From contig NZ_CP053435.1 in assembly GCF_013127955.1 (NCBI RefSeq), positions 3,100,001 through 3,164,000 of the forward strand: 64,000 bases of DNA, written 5' to 3'. How positions within the stretch are numbered: position 1 is the stretch's first letter; each line of letters begins with the position of its first letter. Below the pieces are notes generated by a model, which was given only the letters and a program-made list of their open reading frames with translations, ran no database searches and was not told where the DNA came from. This stretch comes from Spirosoma taeanense. GTDB lineage: Bacteria > Bacteroidota > Bacteroidia > Cytophagales > Spirosomataceae. Both the position numbers and the translations under genes were made by a program. Positions 25,684-34,330 of the stretch are shown one piece after another.

Positions 25684-27813
25684 ATGTCTATCCAACTGAC
25701 CGATAATGTAAGTGCAGCCGCCCGGCGCGACATTCTGGACCTTGAACAAAGGATCAGTTCATTCCGGTCGGGTGAGATTCCTGATGAGGCCTTCCGTAAG
25801 TTTCGTCTGACGCGGGGCGTGTATGGACAGCGGCAGCCGGGCGTCCAGATGATTCGTATCAAGCTGCCGCACGGTCGTATCACGGCCGATCAGCTGGTGC
25901 GGATTGCCGATTTGTCGGATAAGTACGCAACGGGTAATCTCCACGCCACAACCCGTCAGGACATTCAGTTGCACTTTGTTAAACTGGCTGATTCGCCCCA
26001 GCTCTGGGCCGACCTCGAAGACGCGGGCATTACGCTGAAAGAAGCCTGCGGAAACACCGTTCGGAACGTAACGGGTTCGGCGCGTGCCGGTGTTGACCCA
26101 TTGGAGCCGTTCGATATTACTCCTTACGCTTACTCGATTTTCGATTACTTCCTGCGCAACCCGATATGTCAGGATATGGGTCGTAAGTTCAAGATTTCGG
26201 TATCGTCAAGCGAAAAGGATTCAGCGTACGGCTTCATGCACGACGTTGGTCTGGTTCCACGGATTCAGGACGGCAAACGGGGCTTTAAGGTGATGCTGGG
26301 TGGCGGTTTGGGCGCGCAGCCCTTCCCGGCGCAGACAGCATCGGAGTTTCTGGAAGAAGAGCGGATTATTCCGTTCATCGAGGGCGTCATCCGCGTATTT
26401 GACCGCTATGGCGAACGCCAGAAACGGCACAAGGCCCGGATGAAATATCTGCTCAATGACATTGGGCTGGAAGAACTGCTCCGGCGCATAGCTGAAGAGA
26501 CACCGGCTTTACGTAATAAAGAGTTTGTTGTTGATCACAACCCGGAGAATCTCCCAGCCGAGCGCCCGGAAGTGAGCAACTACCAGCCGGCGCTTGACAA
26601 TCCGAAGTTTCAGACCTGGTTTAAAACTAACGTTTTTGAGCAAAAGCAGGCCGGCTGGTATGCCGTTCAGTTGCGGGTTCTGCTGGGCGATATGTCGTCA
26701 GATACGGCGCGGGCGCTGGCACAGGTGGTCAGGCAGTACGCGGCCGATGATATCCGCGTAACGGTTAACCAGGGTTATCTGCTCCGGTTTATCCGGCCGG
26801 AAGACCTGCCCGCCGTTTTCGAGGCACTCGACGCACTCGGTTTAGCCCAACCGGGCTTCGACACCACCGCCGACATTACGACCTGCCCCGGTACCGATAC
26901 CTGTAACCTCGCCATTTCGAGCAGCTACGGCATCACCCGGGCGCTGGAAAAAATGATGCATGACGAGTTTCCCGATCTGGTATTCAACGATGACATCAAA
27001 ATCAAGATTTCGGGCTGTATGAACGGTTGCGGCCAGCATTCGGTCGCCAATATTGGCTACCACGGCTCGTCGCTGAAGAATGGTGCGTTCGTCCTGCCCG
27101 CTCTGCAGGTTCTGCTGGGTGGCGGTTTCAACGGCAAAGGCGAAGGCCTGATTGCCGATAAAGTTATCAAGATTCCGAGCAAGCGCGGCCCCGACTCACT
27201 GCGGCTGTTGCTACGCGACTTCGAAGCCAATAGCTTCGACGGCGAGTACTATAGCGACTACTACGCCCGGCAGGGTAAGAATTATTATTACCAGTTGCTG
27301 AAACCGCTGGCCGACCTGAAAACATTGGTCGACAGCGATTATATCGACTGGGATCATACCGAGCAGTACGTAACGGAAGTGGGTGTTGGTGAGTGCGCGA
27401 GTGTCCTGATCGACCTTGTGGCAACCACGCTGACCGAAGCGACCGAAAAGCTGAGCTGGGCGCAGGAAGCGCTGGCCGAAAGCCGCTGGGCCGACGCCAT
27501 CTACCATGCCTATAACGTGTTCATTACCGGCGGCAAAGCGGCTCTGATGAGCCGTGACATCCCGACGAACACGCAGCACGGGATTGTCAGTGATTTTGAC
27601 CGGACGTTCGCGGGCGATTTCCACGAAGCGGAGGGCGACTTCAAGACGCTGGTCTTCAGCATCAATAAGCACGAGCCTTCGGAAGACTTTGCCCGCCAGT
27701 TCATCGCGCAGGCTGACGCCTTCCTGCAGGCTATTCAGGCGTACCGCGACGCCCAGCTCGAACTGGAAGGCGCACCTGAACTCCAGGAGTTAACCCAGGC
27801 GCAGGATAGCTAA
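25684..27813 (+). CDS. Siroheme nitrite/sulfite reductase with C-terminal HEPN domain
   Basis: A 709-residue enzyme reducing sulfite to sulfide with six electrons. Two ferredoxin-like half domains and two siroheme/4Fe-4S domains make up residues 1-550; the cluster ligands are Cys401 and Cys407 (TCPGTDTCN) and Cys445 and Cys449 (GCMNGCGQHS). About 130 further residues (575-700) form a helical segment with WADAIYHAYNVFITGGKAAL, resembling a HEPN domain. No flavoprotein subunit is nearby, so ferredoxin is the likely donor. It is preceded by the TCTATAGA leader and followed by the siroheme methyltransferase gene, so the enzyme and its cofactor supply are coupled. Nitrite as substrate cannot be excluded, but the context favours sulfite. 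Confidence 0.9.
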   Translation: MSIQLTDNVSAAARRDILDLEQRISSFRSGEIPDEAFRKFRLTRGVYGQRQPGVQMIRIKLPHGRITADQLVRIADLSDKYATGNLHATTRQDIQLHFVKLADSPQLWADLEDAGITLKEACGNTVRNVTGSARAGVDPLEPFDITPYAYSIFDYFLRNPICQDMGRKFKISVSSSEKDSAYGFMHDVGLVPRIQDGKRGFKVMLGGGLGAQPFPAQTASEFLEEERIIPFIEGVIRVFDRYGERQKRHKARMKYLLNDIGLEELLRRIAEETPALRNKEFVVDHNPENLPAERPEVSNYQPALDNPKFQTWFKTNVFEQKQAGWYAVQLRVLLGDMSSDTARALAQVVRQYAADDIRVTVNQGYLLRFIRPEDLPAVFEALDALGLAQPGFDTTADITTCPGTDTCNLAISSSYGITRALEKMMHDEFPDLVFNDDIKIKISGCMNGCGQHSVANIGYHGSSLKNGAFVLPALQVLLGGGFNGKGEGLIADKVIKIPSKRGPDSLRLLLRDFEANSFDGEYYSDYYARQGKNYYYQLLKPLADLKTLVDSDYIDWDHTEQYVTEVGVGECASVLIDLVATTLTEATEKLSWAQEALAESRWADAIYHAYNVFITGGKAALMSRDIPTNTQHGIVSDFDRTFAGDFHEAEGDFKTLVFSINKHEPSEDFARQFIAQADAFLQAIQAYRDAQLELEGAPELQELTQAQDS

Positions 27814-27816
27814 ATT

Positions 27817-27869
27817 AAAGAGTGAATAAGTGATGCTGAACACCAGCGTCTTTCGCTCATCCACTCTTT
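27817..27869 (+). repeat. Inverted-repeat element between sulfite reductase and cobA genes
   Basis: Arms AAAGAGTG (27817-27824) and CACTCTTT (27862-27869), with the internal word CTTTCGCTCAT (27850-27860) shared with the element before cysD. It begins 3 nt after the stop codon and ends 4 nt before the next ATG. Confidence 0.65.
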
Positions 27870-27873
27870 ATCC

Positions 27874-28626
27874 ATGAAACTAACCCTCGTAGGCGCCGGT
27901 CCCGGCGATCCGGATCTGATAACGCTTAAAGGCGTTCGGGCACTGCAGCAGGCTGATGTGGTCATGTATGATGCGCTCGTGCACCCTGATCTGCTTGAGT
28001 ATTGTCGTCCTGACGCGCTGAAGGTATACGTAGGTAAACGGCGGGGCGCTTATTCCTGCATGCAGGAAGATATCAATCCGCTCATCGTGCATTACGCCCA
28101 ACAGCACGGCCACGTGGTGCGGCTGAAAGGGGGCGACTCGTTTGTATTCGGACGGGGCTGGGAAGAAATGGATTACGCCCGGCAGCACGGCATTGAGACG
28201 GAAGCAATTCCCGGTATTTCGAGTAGTTACGCCGTACCGGCTTCGGCGGGTGTACCGCTGACAACGCGGGGCGTTTCCGAAAGCTTCTGGGTCGTGACGG
28301 GCACCACTAAAGACGGACAGCTTTCGGCCGATCTGCGGCTGGCGGCTCAGTCGTCGGCAACAGTCGTTGTCCTGATGGGCATGCATAAACTGGCCGAGAT
28401 CATGGCCACCTTCGATCAGACCGGCAAAGCGAATACGCCCGTCGCCATTATTCAGAACGGCACCCTGCCTGACGAACAAATTGTAACCGGCCAGGTAAGC
28501 AATATTGTGCAGCGCGTAAGCGAATCCGGCATTGGCAATCCGGCCATCATCGTGGTTGGCGAAGTAGCTGCGCTGGGTGACGCCAGCCGACAGGTAGCTA
28601 TGCAGGCTCTGAGCGCCGACGAATAA
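27874..28626 (+). CDS. cobA: Uroporphyrinogen-III C-methyltransferase
   Basis: SAM-dependent tetrapyrrole methylase that converts uroporphyrinogen III to precorrin-2, the first step of siroheme synthesis. Diagnostic blocks: VGAGPGDPDLITLKGVRAL (SAM-binding N-terminus), YVGKRRG, RLKGGDSFVFGRGWEEM and EAIPGISSSYAVPASAGVPLTTRG. At 250 residues it is the single-domain form without the CysG dehydrogenase/ferrochelatase part, so the last two steps must be encoded elsewhere. It follows the sulfite reductase gene by 60 bp containing a palindromic repeat, and a strong terminator ends the unit. Confidence 0.95.
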   Translation: MKLTLVGAGPGDPDLITLKGVRALQQADVVMYDALVHPDLLEYCRPDALKVYVGKRRGAYSCMQEDINPLIVHYAQQHGHVVRLKGGDSFVFGRGWEEMDYARQHGIETEAIPGISSSYAVPASAGVPLTTRGVSESFWVVTGTTKDGQLSADLRLAAQSSATVVVLMGMHKLAEIMATFDQTGKANTPVAIIQNGTLPDEQIVTGQVSNIVQRVSESGIGNPAIIVVGEVAALGDASRQVAMQALSADE

Positions 28627-28652
28627 CCGACAGCACTTCGGCTTTTCATACA

Positions 28653-28687
28653 AACACAGCCCACGAGCCTGGCTCGTGGGCTGTGTT
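28653..28687. terminator. Bidirectional intrinsic terminator
   Basis: A perfect 15-bp stem (28653-28667 and 28673-28687; arm AACACAGCCCACGAG), 5-nt loop and the T-rich GTTTTATTT on the plus strand, between convergent cobA and the SDR gene. Confidence 0.85.
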
Positions 28688-28690
28688 GTT

Positions 28691-29392
28691 TTATTTCAAA
28701 CTGCCCATCCCACCATCGACGCCGATGATCTGACCAGTAATCCAGCTCGCCTTATCGGAAAGCAGATAAGCCGCCATGCTCGCAATATCCTGTGGAGTAC
28801 CGTACCGGTTCAGGGGGTGACGCTTATTACCGGATTCGCGTTTTGCTTCATCGGCCAGCAGGAACTGCGCCAGGGGCGTATCGGTTAGGGACGGCGCAAC
28901 GGCGTTGACGCGGATATTAAACGGAGCAAACTCAGCTGCCAGCGACTTCGTCAGGCCCTCAACGGCCGATTTCGCGATGGAAATGGACGAGTGAAGTCCC
29001 ATGCCCAGCTTGACCGCTACTGTGCTGAATAGCACTATACTAGCACCTTTTGCTTTCTTAATGGCCGGAAAGGCCGCGTGGATGGCCGCAACAGCGCCTA
29101 GTACGTTAATTTCCAGATCAGCGCGGTAGTCATCAACCGTAAGCCGTTGAAACGGCTTGAGATTGATGGTACCAGGACAATATACCAGCCCATGCAGGAC
29201 ATCGGGAAGGGGGCTAAGCGCTTCCTCGGCCGGAGTTCGGGTTACGTCCCACGTCAGGTGGGTAGACTGGATACCTTCGGGTTGACGACGGCCCGCCGTA
29301 ATGAGGGTAGCACCCTGGGTCTGGAGCTGTTCGGCGAGGGCATGGCCAATACCCGAACTAGCGCCAATAATCAAAATCGTTTTACCTTGCAT
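28691..29392 (-). CDS. Short-chain dehydrogenase/reductase family protein lacking the catalytic Tyr
   Basis: A 233-residue Rossmann-fold protein. The start at 29392 (MQGKTILIIGASSGIGHAL) is chosen since the NAD(P) motif normally lies near the N-terminus; upstream in-frame codons to 29455 look non-homologous. The glycine motif is GASSGIG and the active-site Ser block IVLFSTVAV is present. At the position of the YxxxK motif the sequence reads ISIAK (SSISIAKSAVEGL): the Lys is kept but Tyr is replaced by Ile. The C-terminal VNAVAPSLTDTPLAQ and ITGQIIGVDGGMG are typical. It may be catalytically altered. The gene is followed by folE and queD in the same direction; a functional link is not evident. 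Confidence 0.85.
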   Translation of the reverse strand: MQGKTILIIGASSGIGHALAEQLQTQGATLITAGRRQPEGIQSTHLTWDVTRTPAEEALSPLPDVLHGLVYCPGTINLKPFQRLTVDDYRADLEINVLGAVAAIHAAFPAIKKAKGASIVLFSTVAVKLGMGLHSSISIAKSAVEGLTKSLAAEFAPFNIRVNAVAPSLTDTPLAQFLLADEAKRESGNKRHPLNRYGTPQDIASMAAYLLSDKASWITGQIIGVDGGMGSLK

Positions 29393-29489
29393 TCTGCTGA
29401 GTTCTAAAGCTTGAAGGGTTGCAGACATACCGGGCGACGGACGTATCCGCTCCACTGCGTATGCCTACAACCCTTCAACCAGCGAACTC

Positions 29490-30251
29490 TTAAATAGTTA
29501 CGCCGGGCTGTGCCAGATAGCGCTGCAGTTCCTGCCGGGTGGCTTCCTCCTGAAACTTACCGCCGTAAGAGGCCGTAATCGTCGAGGAGTTGACATCATG
29601 CACCCCCCGCGTCGAAACGCATAGGTGCTTGGCATCGATAATCACCGCTACGTCTTCAGTTTCCAGTACCCGCTTCAATTCATCGGCAATCTGAACCGTC
29701 AGGCGCTCCTGCACCTGCGGCCGCTTGCTGAAATACTCCACAATCCGGTTCAGCTTCGACAATCCAATCACTTTACCGCTGGAAATATAGGCCACGTGCG
29801 CTTTACCAATGATTGGAACAAAGTGATGTTCGCAGTACGACTGAACGGTAATATCTTTCTCCACCAGCATTTCGTTGTACCGAAACTTGTTGTCGAACAA
29901 CGTAGACTGAGGCTTATTGGCGGGATTCAGACCCCGGAAAATTTCCTTTACGTACATCTTGGCCACGCGCCGGGGCGACCCTTTCAGGCTGTCGTCGGTC
30001 AGGTCGAGGCCCAGAACGCTCATAATCTCCCGAAAATGCTCTTCGATGAGATCAATCTTCAGATCATCATCCAGGTCGAAAGCATCGGGGCGCATCGGGG
30101 TATCAATCGAAGACGCGCCGTGTGCCTCACCGATTTCATCGGCCAGTAGCTCATCAACGGCTTGCGCGTTATAGTGACCGTTCAGATGGACACCATTCGC
30201 CTTGAGGCCATTGTCAGACGGGGTATTCGACGAAGTTCCGTTCAGTTTCAT
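29490..30251 (-). CDS. folE: GTP cyclohydrolase I
   Basis: Zinc enzyme opening GTP to 7,8-dihydroneopterin triphosphate, the entry to folate, tetrahydropterin and 7-deazaguanine (queuosine) pathways. The zinc and catalytic motifs are visible: YCEHHFVPIIGKAHVAY and DAKHLCVSTRGV, and the substrate loop SKLNRIVEYFSKRPQVQERL. The first 60 residues are a non-conserved, acidic extension. The start codon lies 38 nt inside the end of queD, so the two are coupled and the pairing points to 6-carboxytetrahydropterin synthesis. An internal start within the extension is possible. Confidence 0.94.
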   Translation of the reverse strand: MKLNGTSSNTPSDNGLKANGVHLNGHYNAQAVDELLADEIGEAHGASSIDTPMRPDAFDLDDDLKIDLIEEHFREIMSVLGLDLTDDSLKGSPRRVAKMYVKEIFRGLNPANKPQSTLFDNKFRYNEMLVEKDITVQSYCEHHFVPIIGKAHVAYISSGKVIGLSKLNRIVEYFSKRPQVQERLTVQIADELKRVLETEDVAVIIDAKHLCVSTRGVHDVNSSTITASYGGKFQEEATRQELQRYLAQPGVTI

Positions 30252-30675
30252 ACAATCTGATTTTAAGATCTAAGCCCTCGCTTAGCTGGTTACGTAAAAT
30301 ATTGTAGATGACGATTGCAATGTTTTCCGCCGAAGGATTCAGATCGGCAAACTCTTCCGTATCGAGATTGAGGTTTTTATGGTCAAACCGATTCAGGACG
30401 TGCTCCTTGACGAGATCGCCCAGGAATTTCATGTCGATGACGTAACCCGTTTCAGGATCGACCGGGCCGGTCACCTGCACAATCAGATCGTAATTGTGGC
30501 CGTGGAAGTTATTGTTGTTGCATTTGCCGTAAACACGGGCGTTTTTCTCATCCGACCAGTTTGGGTTGTTCAGACGATGAGCCGCGTTGAAATGCTCCTT
30601 CCGAAACACCGCAACCCGTAGGGCATCTGCCCGGGGAATATCCATAGAAAGCAAATCGAAATAGGGTTCGATCAA
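30214..30675 (-). CDS. queD: 6-carboxytetrahydropterin synthase / PTPS-family protein
   Basis: A 153-residue zinc enzyme of the pterin synthase fold. His ligands lie in FNAAHRL and NFHGHNY, and the catalytic Cys in GKCNNNNFHGH, with PTPS-like spacing. The acidic LYETERNF near the C-terminus is the pterin-anchoring Glu region. It uses dihydroneopterin triphosphate, the product of the overlapping folE. Likely step: 6-carboxy-tetrahydropterin formation on the way to preQ0 and queuosine; a tetrahydrobiopterin-type PTPS role cannot be excluded. An ATG at 30645 (MDIPRADAL) is a shorter alternative start. A putative queuosine-precursor transporter is encoded 11 kb away (41.7 kb). Confidence 0.88.
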   Translation of the reverse strand: MIEPYFDLLSMDIPRADALRVAVFRKEHFNAAHRLNNPNWSDEKNARVYGKCNNNNFHGHNYDLIVQVTGPVDPETGYVIDMKFLGDLVKEHVLNRFDHKNLNLDTEEFADLNPSAENIAIVIYNILRNQLSEGLDLKIRLYETERNFVEYPV

Positions 30676-30902
30676 CCTGTCGTTACAAAGTATGTGTACA
30701 ACACAGGCAGACGGCAGAACGTGTAGCCAGGACGTTCCTTAGTGTGCGTTTATCGAAAAAATTAACCCAACACCGACTAAATTTGTTCAACTTTTTCGCA
30801 AAAAGATTAAACACGTTCGATCGATTCATTTATAGAACATTCATTTTAATGGGTTCGTTCCGCCGGGAACCCTCCCGAAAGATGCCCCGTTCTCGTTTCA
30901 TC

Positions 30903-32009
30903 ATGCAGCAATTGAAACCCATTATGCTTACCACCGTTCTTATTTTGACAGTATTGGTTGTGGGGGTTACCCTGTTTATGCGACAGGCTACGTTCGGCAG
31001 CGATCCGGCCAGCGAACGGCTCGACCGAATCCGGAAGTCGCCAAACTTCCGCGACGGATCGTTTCAGAATCTGACCCCTACGGCCGTCATGCGTGAAAAT
31101 GCGTCGTATGCCGCCATGCTGACCGACTACGTTAACAAACCCAAAGACAACGTACCGCCCCGTCCGCTGCCTTCCGTCAGGACCAACCTGAAGACTCTGC
31201 CGGACTCAACGCCGGCCATTGTCTGGTTCGGGCACTCGTCGTACCTCATCCGGTCCAAAGGCGTAACGGTTCTGGTTGATCCGGTATTCAGCGGCAGCGC
31301 GTCGCCGGTATCGTTCTTCGGCAGGTCGTTCGCCGGTTCAGACGTGTACTCCGTCGATGACATGCCCGACATCGATCTGCTGGTTCTGTCGCACGACCAC
31401 TATGACCACCTCGACTACAAAACCATTACCCAGCTGATTCCGAAAGTCAAAAAATTCTATACGGGTCTGGGCGTTGGTGCGCACCTGGAGCGCTGGGGCG
31501 TTCCAGCCGACCGGATTGTGGAATTTGACTGGTGGGAACGCCAGCCCGTAGCCGACGGCATCGACCTGATTGCTACGCCGGCGCGCCATTTTTCAGGCCG
31601 TAGTTTCGCGCGCGGCAAAACGCTCTGGACATCGTTTGTGCTGCATCTGAACGGCTCCACGATTTTTCTCGGCGGAGATTCGGGTTACGGTCCGCATTTC
31701 CAGGAAATCGGCGAAAAATACGGTCCCTTCGACCTGGCCATTCTGGAATGCGGGCAGTACGGCCGCGACTGGCCCAGCATCCATATGTTCCCCGAGGAAG
31801 TAGCCACCGCAGCCGGGGATTTACGGGCCAGAACCCTCCTGCCGGTTCACTGGGGTAAGTTTACGCTCGCCAATCACTCCTGGAATGAACCGATCAAACG
31901 ACTGCTCAAACAGGCCGCCAGTCAGAAGTTGGACGTTACCACACCCCGTATTGGCGAGCCGGTTCTGCTCGGATCGGTTCACCCGGATTCGGACTGGTGG
32001 AATTTTTAA
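30903..32009 (+). CDS. Membrane-anchored MBL-fold metallohydrolase (UlaG/NAPE-PLD-like)
   Basis: Metallo-beta-lactamase-fold hydrolase. I chose the ATG at 30903 (MQQLKPIMLTTVLILTVL), which puts one N-terminal membrane anchor directly at the start; ATGs at 30744, 30849 and 30882 are in frame but add a basic, poorly conserved leader. Metal ligands: LSHDHYDHLD (HxHxDH), the His of ATPARHFSGR, the Asp of FLGGDSGYG and the late His of LLPVHWGKF. The closest type is the beta-lactamase_2 group, which includes NAPE-PLD-like phosphodiesterases and UlaG lactonases. The substrate is unknown. Its active site would face the periplasm if the anchor is uncleaved. Confidence 0.85.
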   Translation: MQQLKPIMLTTVLILTVLVVGVTLFMRQATFGSDPASERLDRIRKSPNFRDGSFQNLTPTAVMRENASYAAMLTDYVNKPKDNVPPRPLPSVRTNLKTLPDSTPAIVWFGHSSYLIRSKGVTVLVDPVFSGSASPVSFFGRSFAGSDVYSVDDMPDIDLLVLSHDHYDHLDYKTITQLIPKVKKFYTGLGVGAHLERWGVPADRIVEFDWWERQPVADGIDLIATPARHFSGRSFARGKTLWTSFVLHLNGSTIFLGGDSGYGPHFQEIGEKYGPFDLAILECGQYGRDWPSIHMFPEEVATAAGDLRARTLLPVHWGKFTLANHSWNEPIKRLLKQAASQKLDVTTPRIGEPVLLGSVHPDSDWWNF

Positions 32010-32142
32010 TGAATGTTACCGCCATCAGCGCAAACCGAATGGGTAAAATCTGTTGAAATCTGTTATTTTGCGATACTGGAATCATCTGTTGAAATGTTTC
32101 GACCAAAAGCGCCTGTCCAGGTAAGTGCTGCGGTTTCTTTTT

Positions 32143-34221
32143 ATGAATAGTAACACGTCCGGGTATGCCTTCCTGACGGGTGGGGGCGAAATGGGGGTTA
32201 TGATACGCTCCTTCGACTGGTCAACAACTCAACTCGACACCCCGGATCATTGGTCTGCAGGTTTACGTACCACCCTTGGTATTCTGTTGTCGTCCCGTAA
32301 TCCTATGCTGCTCTGGTGGGGCTCCGATGCGGTTCAGATTTATAACGATGCATACCGGCCTTTGCTGGGCAATCAGGCTCCGCACAAAAGCGCATTAGGA
32401 CAGCCGGGAGAAGAGTACTGGGCAGATATATGGCCAGGCTTCGAAACCTTTATTGACAACGTCTGTCGGACCGGCGAAGCGGTCTTTGAGGCTCAGTCGC
32501 CCGTGGCCGGACAGGCACGGTGGCGGTTCACGTACACGCCCATCCGGGACGATACGGGCCAGGTAGCGGGCGTCCTGGCTACGGGCTACGAAGCCGAACC
32601 GTCAGCGCGAACCAATGCAGCGGGCAGCCACATTCACCGGATCATCGGCCAGGCAGCGCTCTATGAAGACCAGCAGCACCTGCTTTCGCTGCTTGAGAAC
32701 AGTTCCGACTTTATGGCTCTCAGCAACTGGCAGGGGCAGTTGATGTACGTCAACAAAGCGGGTCGGGAACTCGTCGGGATTGGGTTAGACGATGACATCT
32801 CACGGCTCCGATCGGCCGATTTTTTCGAAGTCGAACATTTTCAGCCAATCGCGGAAGAAGCCTATACGACCTTATACACGACGGGCAGCTGGTCGGGTAC
32901 GGTCCATTTTCGGCACTTCATCACGGGCGAGATCATTCCGTGTCATGCTGATTATGTTCGCCTGGACGACCCCGTTACAGGCGAACCAATTGCCCGGGGT
33001 GCCACCATTCGCGACCTGCGTTCAGAACTGGCCGCCAAAGCCGCCCTGACCCAGACCAATGCCGAGCTTCAGCAACTGATTCAGGAATTCCGGTTCGTCA
33101 CGGATTTCATGCCTCAGATGGTCTGGGCAACTCTGCCCGACGGCTATCACGATTTCTATAACAAAGGGTGGTATGATTTCACGGGCCTTACCTATGAGGA
33201 AACCAAAGCCGAAGGCTGGAACCGCGTACTGCACCCGAATGACCAGCAGCGGGCGTTGACGGTGTGGAAACATTCGCTTGAAACCGGTGAACCTTATGAA
33301 ATTGAGTATCGCTTTCGACGCCACGACGGAGATTATCGCTGGTTTCTGGCGCGTGCCCTGCCCTTTCGCAACAGCGAGGGTGCGATTATCCGCTGGTTTG
33401 GCACCTGTACGGATATTCACGATCAGAAATCATTTGCAACTGAACTGGAGCGACAGGTAGCCGAACGGACCAGCGCGCTCGCCCGGGCCAATATTGACCT
33501 GCGCCGGTCCAACGAAAACCTGGAGCGCTTTGCCTACGTAGCCAGCCACGACCTGCAGGAACCCTTACGTAAGATTCAGTCATTCGGGGATATTCTGAAC
33601 GCGACCTATGCTCATCAACTGGGCGAGGGCACGGCGCTGGTTGAACGGATGCAGACGGCCGCCATGCGCATGTCGTCACTGATCAAAGACCTGCTCGCTT
33701 TTTCGCGCATTGCCAATCACCGGAGCGCCTTCCAGGAACTGTCGCTCAACGACATTCTGGCGAATGTCCTGACTGATCTGGATTATGCCGTGCAGGAATC
33801 AGGCGCGCTTGTTGACATCGCCAGCCTCCCTACGGTAGAAGGCGACAGCGCTCAGTTGGGGCAACTATTCCTGAATCTGGTTTCAAACGCCATCAAATTT
33901 CGGCGGCCCGGCGAAACACCCCGCATTCGGGTCACCAGCCAGCTAGTCTCCAGAGACCAATTGCCGGGTTCAGCGCGGCCGCTCAATCCGGCCAGCCACT
34001 ATCATCAGATTTCTGTCGCCGACAATGGAATTGGCTTCGACGAAAAATACCTCGACCGTATCTTCGACGTTTTCCAGCGCCTGCACAGCAAAACCCAGTA
34101 TACCGGTACGGGCATCGGCCTGGCCATCGTGAAGAAAGTGATCGAAAACCACGATGGAGCCATTACGGCCAGCAGCCAGCCTGACCAGGGAGCCACTTTC
34201 GTGGTCTATCTGCCCGCCTGA
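32143..34221 (+). CDS. Cytoplasmic multi-PAS sensor histidine kinase
   Basis: A 692-residue kinase without membrane helices. The start at 32143 (MNSNTSGYAFLTGGGEMG) is preferred; 32125 is in frame. Three PAS/GAF-like sensor segments follow one another: about residues 25-155 (WSAGLRTTLGILLSSRNPMLLWWG), 180-300 and 320-430 (LPDGYHDFYNKGWYDFTGLTYEE, in parts, with a PAC tail WFGTCTDIHD). A coiled stretch leads to the H-box RFAYVASHDLQEPLRKI (His469) and a complete ATPase domain: NLVSNAIKFRR, DNGIGFD, GTGIGLAIVKKV. No response regulator is adjacent, so it is an orphan kinase. The signal is unknown; the first PAS type is common in bacterial phytochrome-like or redox sensors. Confidence 0.92.
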   Translation: MNSNTSGYAFLTGGGEMGVMIRSFDWSTTQLDTPDHWSAGLRTTLGILLSSRNPMLLWWGSDAVQIYNDAYRPLLGNQAPHKSALGQPGEEYWADIWPGFETFIDNVCRTGEAVFEAQSPVAGQARWRFTYTPIRDDTGQVAGVLATGYEAEPSARTNAAGSHIHRIIGQAALYEDQQHLLSLLENSSDFMALSNWQGQLMYVNKAGRELVGIGLDDDISRLRSADFFEVEHFQPIAEEAYTTLYTTGSWSGTVHFRHFITGEIIPCHADYVRLDDPVTGEPIARGATIRDLRSELAAKAALTQTNAELQQLIQEFRFVTDFMPQMVWATLPDGYHDFYNKGWYDFTGLTYEETKAEGWNRVLHPNDQQRALTVWKHSLETGEPYEIEYRFRRHDGDYRWFLARALPFRNSEGAIIRWFGTCTDIHDQKSFATELERQVAERTSALARANIDLRRSNENLERFAYVASHDLQEPLRKIQSFGDILNATYAHQLGEGTALVERMQTAAMRMSSLIKDLLAFSRIANHRSAFQELSLNDILANVLTDLDYAVQESGALVDIASLPTVEGDSAQLGQLFLNLVSNAIKFRRPGETPRIRVTSQLVSRDQLPGSARPLNPASHYHQISVADNGIGFDEKYLDRIFDVFQRLHSKTQYTGTGIGLAIVKKVIENHDGAITASSQPDQGATFVVYLPA

Positions 34222-34330
34222 TTCGGTCCCGGTAAAAGGCTCCTGCTGCGGAGACGTGGAATTTATGATTTTTGGGTGGAAACGTCGTTCTTTGAAACAC
34301 TAACCTTGTCACCCTACGCATTCTGTCGTT

